DNA from: Lactobacillus sp.
Lineage (GTDB): Bacteria; Bacillota; Bacilli; Lactobacillales; Lactobacillaceae
Length of the DNA: 9,616 nucleotides
NCBI GenBank assembly: GCA_003482405.1
Contig: DMZB01000200.1
Location: forward strand, 1 to 9,616
Reading direction: 5' to 3'
The notes beneath the pieces were generated by a model. The model was given only the letters and a program-made list of their open reading frames with translations, was not told the origin of the DNA and searched no databases. Of the stretch, positions 1 to 5,855 are shown piece after piece (positions within the stretch are counted from its first letter, which is position 1; the number at the start of each line of letters is the position of its first letter). A program made the position numbers and the translations under genes.

Positions 1-21
1 AACACTCAAAAGTGTAGAGCC

Positions 22-51
22 AAAAAAAGACACGCCACAGCGTGTCTTTTT
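22..51 (-). terminator. Rho-independent terminator of recA
   Basis: A perfect 11-bp stem (24-34 paired with 41-51) encloses the 6-base loop CCACAG. Read on the minus strand the stem is followed by a run of seven T, which is the expected layout for a terminator about 90 bases after the recA stop codon. The stem is flanked by T/A runs on both sides, so it may also stop transcription entering from the left on the plus strand. Confidence 0.9.
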
Positions 52-137
52 GAATTTGAATTTTAACAATAGAATCCGCATTCAACCTTAATATTTCAGG
101 CTAAACAACTAAACCTGAATAACCAAAGCCGACTGTT

Positions 138-1259
138 TTAAACATCGAGTGTTGTTTCGGTATCCTTGGTCTTAGCGTTAGCCTTGGTAGTTGTCTTGCT
201 TGATTTTGCAGTCGTCTCTTTGTTAGCCGAATCGGCTTCTGAATCGGCTTCAGGTTCCCCATTGCCATCCATGTTGTACGCCTTACGTACTTTATCATAG
301 ATTTCTTGACGCATGGCTTCATGTTCCGGTGCTTCAAGATACGTCTTAACATTTTCGCGTCCCTGGCCAATACGTTCACCATCATAGGAGTACCAAGCAC
401 CAGACTTGTCGACAATATCTTTGTCTACAGCCATATCAAGCAGTTCACCTGATTGTGAAATTCCGTGACCATACATAATGTCAACTTCTGCCACACGGAA
501 CGGTGAAGCAACCTTGTTCTTAACTACTTTAATCCGCGTACGGTTACCCTTAACTTCCGTGCCATCTTTAATCTGTTCAGCTCGACGTACCTCCAACCGA
601 ACAGTCGCATAGAACTTCAAGGCACGGCCACCAGGGGTTGTTTCAGGATTACCAAACATGACACCGACCTTTTCACGAATCTGGTTGATGAAGATCGCGA
701 TGGTCTTTGTCTTGTTGATCGTACCAGATAACTTACGTAAAGCCTGCGACATCAAACGTGCCTGTAGGCCAACGTGAGCATCACCCATTTCACCCTCAAT
801 TTCAGCACGCGGCACTAAGGCAGCCACAGAGTCAATAACAACGATGTCAATGGCACCAGAAGAAACTAAGGCATCTGTAATTTCCAGTCCTTGTTCACCT
901 GTATCAGGTTGTGACAATAACAAGTCATCGACTTTGACCCCTAATGCTTCGGCGTATTGAGCATCCAAAGCGTTTTCGGCATCGATATAAGCAGCCGTGC
1001 CACCCATTTTTTGGACTTCAGCAACAGCATGTAATGCAATTGTTGTTTTACCGGATGATTCAGGACCATACACTTCCACAATTCGGCCACGTGGATAGCC
1101 ACCGACACCTAAGGCATCATCGAGCTTTAGTGAGCCAGTTGAAATCGTCGAAATTTGCGTATTGGCGTTTTCACCCAATCGCATAATGGAGCCCTTACCA
1201 AAGTTTTTTTCAATTTTCTTTAACGCAGCATCTAAGGCTGTCTGACGTGCATCTGCCAA
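138..1259 (-). CDS. recA: RecA recombinase
   Basis: RecA is the ATP-dependent DNA strand-exchange protein. It forms filaments on single-stranded DNA, drives homologous recombination and stimulates LexA self-cleavage. Seen in the sequence: Walker A GPESSGKT at residues 65-72, Walker B VVID at about 140-143, DNA-binding loop L1 at about 155-164 ([10 protein letters not shown]), and loop L2 from about 192 to 211 (NQIREKVGV...TTPGG). The start chosen is a TTG at 1257-1259, because AAGGAGG lies 8 bases upstream and the product then begins [10 protein letters not shown] like known RecA proteins. An upstream in-frame TTG at 1277 would put the Shine-Dalgarno site inside the gene. Length is 373 residues, normal for Firmicutes. 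The C-terminal tail after about residue 335 is low-complexity and rich in Lys, Thr and Ala as well as Asp/Glu. The ATP-contact segment reads [10 protein letters not shown], where many RecA proteins have FIDAEHALDP. The gene has its own promoter and LexA box and ends at a strong terminator. Confidence 0.98.
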   Translation of the reverse strand: MADARQTALDAALKKIEKNFGKGSIMRLGENANTQISTISTGSLKLDDALGVGGYPRGRIVEVYGPESSGKTTIALHAVAEVQKMGGTAAYIDAENALDAQYAEALGVKVDDLLLSQPDTGEQGLEITDALVSSGAIDIVVIDSVAALVPRAEIEGEMGDAHVGLQARLMSQALRKLSGTINKTKTIAIFINQIREKVGVMFGNPETTPGGRALKFYATVRLEVRRAEQIKDGTEVKGNRTRIKVVKNKVASPFRVAEVDIMYGHGISQSGELLDMAVDKDIVDKSGAWYSYDGERIGQGRENVKTYLEAPEHEAMRQEIYDKVRKAYNMDGNGEPEADSEADSANKETTAKSSKTTTKANAKTKDTETTLDV

Positions 1260-1267
1260 GTGTAAAT

Positions 1268-1274
1268 CCTCCTT
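1268..1274 (-). promoter_or_regulatory. Ribosome binding site deciding the recA start
   Basis: On the minus strand this reads AAGGAGG, a full-strength Shine-Dalgarno sequence. It sits 8 bases before TTG 1257-1259 and inside the longer reading frame that begins at TTG 1277, which has no such site in front of it. It therefore selects the shorter, 373-residue RecA. Confidence 0.9.
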
Positions 1275-1297
1275 CAATCACATAACCTAATGACATT

Positions 1298-1326
1298 ATG
1301 ATACCGAGTAATAGAACAAAAAGCAA
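1298..1326 (-). promoter_or_regulatory. Predicted recA promoter
   Basis: On the minus strand TTGCTT (1321-1326) and TATCAT (1298-1303) are separated by 17 bases, giving a plausible sigma-A promoter about 40 bases before the recA start. The first three bases of the -35 match consensus and the -10 matches 5 of 6. An alternative -10, CATAAT at 1295-1300, has a poorer -35 partner. The promoter lies wholly in the cinA-recA gap and just downstream of the LexA box. Confidence 0.6.
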
Positions 1327-1333
1327 GCAAAAT

Positions 1334-1347
1334 CGAACAAAAGTTCG
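1334..1347 (-). promoter_or_regulatory. LexA (DinR) SOS box upstream of recA
   Basis: CGAACAAAAGTTCG is a perfect palindrome of 5-base arms around AAAA. It agrees with the Gram-positive LexA/DinR box CGAACRNRYGTTYC at 12 of 14 positions. It starts two bases downstream of the cinA stop codon and ends 7 bases before the predicted recA -35. Established knowledge: LexA binds such sites and represses recA until DNA damage. Inferred: recA here is SOS-inducible through this site, while cinA, lying upstream, is not controlled by it. Confidence 0.88.
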
Positions 1348-1349
1348 CA

Positions 1350-2600
1350 TCAGTTCTCATCACGAATCGCACGTCGAACGAGGTCCAAACCATTTAACAC
1401 TGACCGCCAACGATTTAATTGCCGGTCATCTGCAAAGTGATACTCATGGGCCACAACTGGTTGATTTCGGTAGGCTAACCCAATCCAAACGGTCCCAGCT
1501 GGATGCCCCTCCAATTCATCAGGACCCGCTACACCAGTAAAGGAAACGGCAATATCTGTCGCCAAAAGTCGTTTAGCTTGTTGTGCCATCCATATCGCAG
1601 TTTGCTCACTAACTACGCCATATTGATCAATAACATCCTGTGGAACGGCAATCAGTTGATGTTTGGCCGAGGCCGCGTAAGTGACAAACCCGCCGGGAAA
1701 TACAGCCGACACACCGGGAACTGAACCAATGGTGCTTTGAAACAAGCCAGCGGTGAGACTTTCAGCCGCCGTAATCGTCAAGTGACGGTCAATCAGTTGA
1801 TTCACGACAACACTCGCCAGGTCATTTTCGTCCCCGTATCCGTAAAAGTACGCCCCAATACGATTTTGAACCGTGTTCTCCATCTCGTCTAATAATTTAG
1901 TAGCAGCCTTGTCGTCACTGGCCGTGGCTGTAATCCGAAGTGTCACTTCACCACTCTTGGCGTATGTTGCAAGGGTTGGATTTGTCTGTTTCGTAATTAG
2001 ATCATCCAACTTTTGCGCCAGTGCAGCTTCGCCAATACCAAAATAACGTAATACGCGAGACTTCAAACGTTGATCAATATGATAGGCTGCTCTTAACGCT
2101 GGCATTGCAGTTCGATCAACCATGTCGATGAGCTCTCTTGGCGGGCCCGGCAGGACTAAAAAGTCCGTCCAATTTGCTTGATGTACAAAGTCACCAACTG
2201 CCATGCCATTATAATTCGGTAGTGATTGACCGCCTTCAATATATAATGCTTGTAGACGATCATTATTCCCCAAAGAACGACCAGTCACTTTGTAATGATT
2301 CGCAATCTTTGCCAGCGCAGCTTCATCAACCACCAATTTACGGCCTAAATGGCGAGCAACAACCTGCTTGGTTAAATCATCTCTTGTGGGTCCCAAACCA
2401 CCTAAAACAACCACCAGATCACTGCGCTTTTCAGCCAGTGTAATGGCCTCATCCAAACGTTCCGGATTATCACCCACTACTTGCTGATGAAAAACGTTAA
2501 TGCCTAAAGCAGCAAGGTTACGCGCAACATAGCTGGCATTCGTGTTATCAATTTGACCTAAAAGTATCTCTGTCCCAACCGCGATAATTTCTGCTTGCAA
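1350..2600 (-). CDS. cinA: CinA-family protein (competence/damage-inducible; putative nicotinamide-nucleotide amidase)
   Basis: This is a two-domain CinA of 416 residues, the usual length. The N-terminal half is a MoaB/MogA-like (MoCF) domain with the motif GGLGPTRDD at residues 67-75. The C-terminal half, from about residue 270, is the PncC-type amidase domain with AESLTAG (Ser281, equivalent to the catalytic serine of the ESCTGG motif), a conserved lysine in YAASAK (Lys313), and GVAGPD at about 356-361. Known for the family: PncC domains deamidate nicotinamide mononucleotide to the nicotinate form, and some CinA proteins hydrolyse ADP-ribose. In competent Gram-positives cinA is often co-transcribed with recA and CinA helps target RecA. 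Which activity applies here cannot be read from sequence. The start is a TTG at 2598-2600 with AGGAG 9 bases upstream, giving MQAEIIAVGTEILLGQ, the normal family N-terminus. A terminator separates the gene from pgsA upstream. Confidence 0.95.
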   Translation of the reverse strand: MQAEIIAVGTEILLGQIDNTNASYVARNLAALGINVFHQQVVGDNPERLDEAITLAEKRSDLVVVLGGLGPTRDDLTKQVVARHLGRKLVVDEAALAKIANHYKVTGRSLGNNDRLQALYIEGGQSLPNYNGMAVGDFVHQANWTDFLVLPGPPRELIDMVDRTAMPALRAAYHIDQRLKSRVLRYFGIGEAALAQKLDDLITKQTNPTLATYAKSGEVTLRITATASDDKAATKLLDEMENTVQNRIGAYFYGYGDENDLASVVVNQLIDRHLTITAAESLTAGLFQSTIGSVPGVSAVFPGGFVTYAASAKHQLIAVPQDVIDQYGVVSEQTAIWMAQQAKRLLATDIAVSFTGVAGPDELEGHPAGTVWIGLAYRNQPVVAHEYHFADDRQLNRWRSVLNGLDLVRRAIRDEN

Positions 2601-2654
2601 ACGATGTTCACTCCTAACATACGCAATTTATGGCTCTGTGTTTGTACATTATTA

Positions 2655-2660
2655 ATTATA
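2655..2660 (-). promoter_or_regulatory. Predicted -10 element of a cinA promoter
   Basis: The minus strand carries a perfect TATAAT in an AT-rich stretch, 54 bases before the cinA start and downstream of the pgsA terminator. No good -35 hexamer is visible at 16-18 bases (GCCACG at 17), so the call rests on the -10 element and on the need for a promoter after the terminator. Confidence 0.45.
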
Positions 2661-2723
2661 ATGCAAATTGTGCCAGACGTGGCTCATGAAACTTTGTAAA
2701 CGGCTGTGTTTAAAAGTCTGTTT

Positions 2724-2768
2724 GAAAAAGAAAAACACCCCTACGACAAATACCATGTCGCATAGGTG
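2724..2768 (-). terminator. Terminator after pgsA
   Basis: On the minus strand an imperfect hairpin (arms 2736-2748 and 2756-2768, 7-base loop) is followed by TTTTTCTTTTT. The inner stem CGACA/TGTCG is perfect and the outer stem CCTA/TAGG pairs with small bulges. It lies about 30 bases after the pgsA stop and should end the yfmF-yfmH-rodZ-pgsA transcript, leaving cinA to its own promoter. Confidence 0.8.
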
Positions 2769-2796
2769 CGCTCAGTTGTTATTAAACAACAATAAC

Positions 2797-3381
2797 TTAT
2801 TTAAATCCATCGCTAAAGACACTTCTGTTTTGAACGAAGTAATCGATTCCTGAATAGATGGTGAAGAATAAGCAAGTGTATAGCAATATATCTGCCATTG
2901 GCACATGAATGTTATTAAAGAAAACATTATTCAAAAACAGCAGAATAATGGACAGCATTTGAGTCGTTGTCTTAATTTTGCCAGGATAAGCAGCAGCCAT
3001 AACCGTGCCATCATTTTCGACGATCAACAAACGCAACCCCGTAATCGCCAGTTCACGGCAAACGATGATAGCCACGACCCAAGCTGGTGCTTTACCCATT
3101 TCGACTAAAATCACAAAAGCAGTCATGACTAACATTTTGTCGGCCAGAGGGTCAGAAAACTTACCGAAATTAGTCACTAAATGCTGACCTCGAGCAATTC
3201 GTCCATCCAGAAAGTCCGTTAATGACGCGACAATAAAGATGATGGTTCCGACTAAACTGGTCACTGGAATATTCGTGCCGGCCCAGGTCACAACGCCCCA
3301 ATTAAACGGAACAGCCATGATAATTAGAAAAATAGGTATCAAAATAATTCGAAAAACAGTTAGTTTATTTGGTAAATTCAC
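2797..3381 (-). CDS. pgsA: CDP-diacylglycerol--glycerol-3-phosphate 3-phosphatidyltransferase (PgsA)
   Basis: This integral membrane enzyme makes phosphatidylglycerophosphate from CDP-diacylglycerol and glycerol-3-phosphate, the committed step to phosphatidylglycerol and cardiolipin. The full CDP-alcohol phosphotransferase signature is present: Asp56, Asp59-Gly60, Ala63-Arg64, Gly73, Asp77 and Asp81, with the spacing D-x2-DG-x2-AR-x8-G-x3-D-x3-D. Hydrophobic stretches flank it (about residues 8-25, 40-55, 83-118 and 140-182), as expected for a multi-pass protein. Length is 194 residues, typical for the family. The start is a GTG at 3379-3381 with GGAGG 7 bases upstream. The gene begins 21 bases after the rodZ stop, so the two are surely co-transcribed, and the terminator follows it. 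The rodZ-pgsA pairing is conserved across Firmicutes. Confidence 0.97.
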   Translation of the reverse strand: MNLPNKLTVFRIILIPIFLIIMAVPFNWGVVTWAGTNIPVTSLVGTIIFIVASLTDFLDGRIARGQHLVTNFGKFSDPLADKMLVMTAFVILVEMGKAPAWVVAIIVCRELAITGLRLLIVENDGTVMAAAYPGKIKTTTQMLSIILLFLNNVFFNNIHVPMADILLYTCLFFTIYSGIDYFVQNRSVFSDGFK

Positions 3382-3402
3382 AATGCGTCCTCCGCTCGTG
3401 CA

Positions 3403-4359
3403 TTATTTAGCTGTACTTGCGGCAGCCTGTAATTGAATGGTCAGCACTCCTGTATTACCAGTGCCCTTGCTGATATCAACATTTTTACCGTTGATTTTAA
3501 TCTTAGTTGACGTCCGGTTACCAAAGGACACAGCGACAGAAGTTGCACCGCTTGGCAATGTGACAGTTTGAGACTTACCCGTTTGCATTGTCCCGACGTA
3601 CAGTGCTGAACTACCAGCAGGTGTGACTTGCATCCAAGAAGCAGCGCTATCTGCCGCAATGGTAACCTTATTTTCAGCAGGGGCATTTTCCAAACGATAA
3701 GTACTATTACCACCAGTGGTTGAAACTGAAACTAATTTTTCTTTATTAGCCTTCTTGCTGGCCTTGCTCGAGCTGCTACTAGAACTACTACTTGAGCTGC
3801 TAGAACTGCTTGACGAAGATGAACTACTGCTTGAGTCACTGCTCTTTTTCGAGGAACTGCTTGACTCATTGTCTTTAGAAGAACTAACCTTAACCGCGCT
3901 GCTTGATATCTGACTATTCTGGCTGGACTTGTTGCCGTTACGGACTGCAAAGACCCAAATTGCCCCAAGAATAATAACCACCAATAACGTAACCAAAGCA
4001 ATTGGCAAGATTGAACGTAAACGGTCGAGTGTTTCATTACTCTTGCGAACGTGCGGTGTTTTCTCCCGCGTTGCAGGGGCCTCATCTGCCGGCATAACAT
4101 GTGTGGCGGCAGACTGTGGCAATTGATCATTGTAGTCTTTTAATAACTCATCACCATTAAGGTCAACCGCCTGTGCATACTGTTTAATGAACGCACGTAC
4201 ATAAAAATCGCCAGGTAGTTCATCAAATTTACCGTCTTCAATGGCGATGAGGTATCGCCGTTGAATTTTTGTCTTCTGTTGTACGTCATCAATTGTTAAG
4301 CCTTTTGCATTGCGGGCTTCTTGCAATTTTTGACCAATCGTTGGTGTTTCCTCACTCAT
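3403..4359 (-). CDS. rodZ: RodZ-like cell-shape protein (HTH domain, membrane segment, Ser-rich linker, DUF4115)
   Basis: RodZ proteins link the MreB/elongation machinery to the membrane and help set rod shape. Domain order seen here: an N-terminal Cro/C1-type helix-turn-helix of the RodZ (HTH_25) kind at residues 7-75, a charged cytoplasmic linker, one membrane segment at about 117-139 (SILPIALVTLLVVIILGAIW), a Ser/Lys-rich linker at about 144-208 containing 23 serines in a row (176-198), and a C-terminal extracellular DUF4115 beta domain at about 222-312. Length is 318 residues, in the normal range. The start is ATG 4357-4359, with GGAG 10 bases upstream lying in a hairpin loop. Bacillus subtilis calls this gene ymfM/rodZ. 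It follows yfmH by about 100 bases that contain a likely promoter, and it precedes pgsA by 21 bases. Low-complexity linkers next to the membrane are common in RodZ, but the unbroken serine run is striking. Confidence 0.93.
   Translation of the reverse strand: MSEETPTIGQKLQEARNAKGLTIDDVQQKTKIQRRYLIAIEDGKFDELPGDFYVRAFIKQYAQAVDLNGDELLKDYNDQLPQSAATHVMPADEAPATREKTPHVRKSNETLDRLRSILPIALVTLLVVIILGAIWVFAVRNGNKSSQNSQISSSAVKVSSSKDNESSSSSKKSSDSSSSSSSSSSSSSSSSSSSSSSSKASKKANKEKLVSVSTTGGNSTYRLENAPAENKVTIAADSAASWMQVTPAGSSALYVGTMQTGKSQTVTLPSGATSVAVSFGNRTSTKIKINGKNVDISKGTGNTGVLTIQLQAAASTAK
3766..3834 (-). repeat. Poly-serine tract in rodZ (23 consecutive Ser codons)
   Basis: Sixty-nine bases encode residues 176-198 of RodZ as uninterrupted serine. 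Codons are mixed: AGC 7, AGT 7, TCA 4, TCT 3 and TCG 2. The DNA is therefore a degenerate, not a pure, trinucleotide repeat, with loose repeated blocks such as GAGCTGCTA on the plus strand. The antisense strand reads as an open leucine/glutamate-rich frame, which is only a shadow of this composition. Confidence 0.9.
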
Positions 4360-4362
4360 AAG

Positions 4363-4381
4363 ATAAAGACTCCATCTTTAT
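4363..4381 (-). promoter_or_regulatory. Hairpin displaying the rodZ ribosome binding site
   Basis: On the minus strand ATAAAGA, then the loop TGGAG, then TCTTTAT form a perfect 7-bp stem with a 5-base loop. The loop carries GGAG, the only Shine-Dalgarno-like sequence before the rodZ ATG, 10 bases away. In the folded mRNA the site would be exposed in the loop and the effective distance to the start shortened. The stem is A/U-rich and so may be only marginally stable. Confidence 0.6.
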
Positions 4382-4409
4382 AGAATACGTTATTGACACG
4401 TCGCGTTTA

Positions 4410-4438
4410 AGTATAGCATATCAATTCGTCCCTGTTCC
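4410..4438 (-). promoter_or_regulatory. Predicted rodZ promoter (extended -10)
   Basis: The minus strand reads TGCTATACT, an extended -10 (TGn followed by TATACT at 4410-4415, 5 of 6 to consensus). The -35 at 17 bases, GGAACA, is weak, which is typical when an extended -10 is present. It would start transcription about 40-45 bases before the rodZ ATG. No terminator is visible between yfmH and this point, so rodZ-pgsA could be read from here and also by run-through from yfmF. Confidence 0.55.
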
Positions 4439-4463
4439 TGAATAACAAAAACGGAGATTTTTT

Positions 4464-5786
4464 TTAAGAATTTTCAGTATTTGTTGTTTCCTCATTCGGC
4501 AATACATCAAACACACTAATACCTTCAGATTTAATCAGAGTATGTGCCAGTTCCTGCACGTCTGCCAATGTCAGATGCTCCAACAATTGTGTTTCATCTA
4601 ATAAATTGGCATTATCAAACAGTTTGCCTTCATATGCATTAGCAATTGCTTCAACGGAATTAAGCATCATGATGTGATGTCCAATAGCTTCGCGTTTAAC
4701 CAGTTCAAAGTTTTCAATGGCTTCTTGCCCAACTAATGCATCATCAACGTGTTCAAGCACATTAATAATGGCCTCTGAAAATGTATTTGGATCATTAGTA
4801 TCGCTGCTAACGGTTAGAAAATGAAAACCGCGCTCCAGCGAAAAATCATAATCAAAACTGTCATCAATGACACCGGCGTCGTACAGTTTCAAATAGGTCT
4901 TACTCGTATCCGCAAACAACATATCCAATAAAAGTGCCGCTGCAAGACTATATTTTAGCCCGTCACGACCCTTAGGAACCTCGTCTAAACCACGCAAACC
5001 GACAATTGATTTTGGCATGGTGACATCTAAATGACGACTCCGATAAGGTAAAATTTCCGTTTGATCATTGTTTTCAATCACAGTTCTGTCGATTGGAGCC
5101 GGATTATCAAAATTCTTTGCTGCTTGATTCTCTTTGATCCAAGTCATGACTGTCTGCGGATCAAATGCCCCTACTACAAATAAATTCATGTTACTTGGGT
5201 GATAGAACGTTTGATACGTGGCCATCAACTGGTCGGCAGTAATCTGCTGAATGGAGTCAACGGTCCCCGCAATATCAATATGAACAGGTTCAGTCGGGTA
5301 AAGGTTGCCCACAATGCCCATAAATAATTGCCAATTTTGGTCGTCGTCATACATTTGGATTTCCTGACCAATAATACCCTTTTCTTTGGCCACCGTTGCT
5401 TCAGTAAAGTATGGATCTTGAACAAAATCTAACAGGACGGATAAGTTTTCCTTGAGGTGGCGACTTGCCGCGAATAGGTAGCTAGTCCGTGTAAAACTTG
5501 TATAAGCATTGGCATCTGCACCAAATTTGCCAAACAAGTCAAAGGCATCATGGTCAGCTTTTTCAAACATTTTGTGTTCCAGAAAATGAGCGACTCCGTC
5601 TGGAATGGTCACTGATTCTTCTGCGCCACGTGGTGTAAATGTGCGGTCTGTCGACCCAAAATCAGTCGTCATAAGCGCATACGTTTTATGAAAGTCCGTC
5701 TTGGGTAACAGTTGTACGAGCAAACCATTGGATAATGTCTCTTCGTAGATTGTTTCGCCTAACTGCTGATAATCATGTTTTTCCAC
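4464..5786 (-). CDS. yfmH: M16-family zinc metallopeptidase homologue YfmH (YmfH)
   Basis: This is the catalytic-type partner of an insulinase-like (M16B) pair. The inverted zinc motif HFLEH is present (His67, Glu70, His71), followed by KEKGIIGQE, which carries candidates for the third ligand (Glu135 or Glu142). Two M16 halves fill about 440 residues, the usual size. Bacillus subtilis ymfH is the orthologue. Genome annotations name it an EF-P 5-aminopentanol modification-associated protein, but its substrate is not established by this sequence. The start chosen is a GTG at 5784-5786, because AAGGAG lies 6 bases upstream and the product then begins MEKHDYQQLGETIYEETLSNG, matching the family. 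An in-frame ATG at 5846 would add 20 residues (MSHVIDIRDS...) but has no Shine-Dalgarno sequence. With the GTG start the gap to yfmF is 69 bases. No terminator is seen after the gene. Confidence 0.92.
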   Translation of the reverse strand: MEKHDYQQLGETIYEETLSNGLLVQLLPKTDFHKTYALMTTDFGSTDRTFTPRGAEESVTIPDGVAHFLEHKMFEKADHDAFDLFGKFGADANAYTSFTRTSYLFAASRHLKENLSVLLDFVQDPYFTEATVAKEKGIIGQEIQMYDDDQNWQLFMGIVGNLYPTEPVHIDIAGTVDSIQQITADQLMATYQTFYHPSNMNLFVVGAFDPQTVMTWIKENQAAKNFDNPAPIDRTVIENNDQTEILPYRSRHLDVTMPKSIVGLRGLDEVPKGRDGLKYSLAAALLLDMLFADTSKTYLKLYDAGVIDDSFDYDFSLERGFHFLTVSSDTNDPNTFSEAIINVLEHVDDALVGQEAIENFELVKREAIGHHIMMLNSVEAIANAYEGKLFDNANLLDETQLLEHLTLADVQELAHTLIKSEGISVFDVLPNEETTNTENS

Positions 5787-5792
5787 AGCTGT

Positions 5793-5798
5793 CTCCTT
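5793..5798 (-). promoter_or_regulatory. Ribosome binding site deciding the yfmH start
   Basis: The minus strand reads AAGGAG, 6 bases before GTG 5784-5786. It lies inside the longer frame opening at ATG 5846, whose own upstream sequence (TTAATGGCTTGAA) lacks a usable site. It therefore argues for the 440-residue product. Confidence 0.8.
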
Positions 5799-5855
5799 GT
5801 TAATCAAACGCCTGTCAGAGTCTCGAATGTCAATTACATGACTCATTTCAAGCCA

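Noticed and set aside
95..119. A 6-bp inverted repeat (TTCAGG/CCTGAA, 13-base loop) in the recA 3' untranslated region
   Set aside because: The stem is short, the loop is long and no T-tract follows; the strong hairpin at 24-51 is the real terminator.
2597..2609. A possible second LexA box at the cinA start (GAACATCGTTTGC on the minus strand)
   Set aside because: The GAAC and GTT halves are separated by 3 bases, not 4, the second half is GTTT, and the site overlaps the start codon.
2662..2675. A sigma-54-like sequence, TGGCACAATTTGCA, on the minus strand before cinA
   Set aside because: The GG and GC dinucleotides are 8 bases apart instead of the required 10, and a perfect TATAAT lies immediately after, so a sigma-A element explains the region better.
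3716..3913. An open frame on the plus strand encoding a leucine/glutamate-rich peptide
   Set aside because: It is the antisense shadow of the poly-serine region of rodZ, has no ribosome binding site, and its composition follows from AGC/AGT/TCN codons read backwards.
4441..4463. A terminator after yfmH in the A/T runs around ATCTCCG
   Set aside because: There is no stable G/C-containing stem, only facing runs of A and T, so termination here is not supported.
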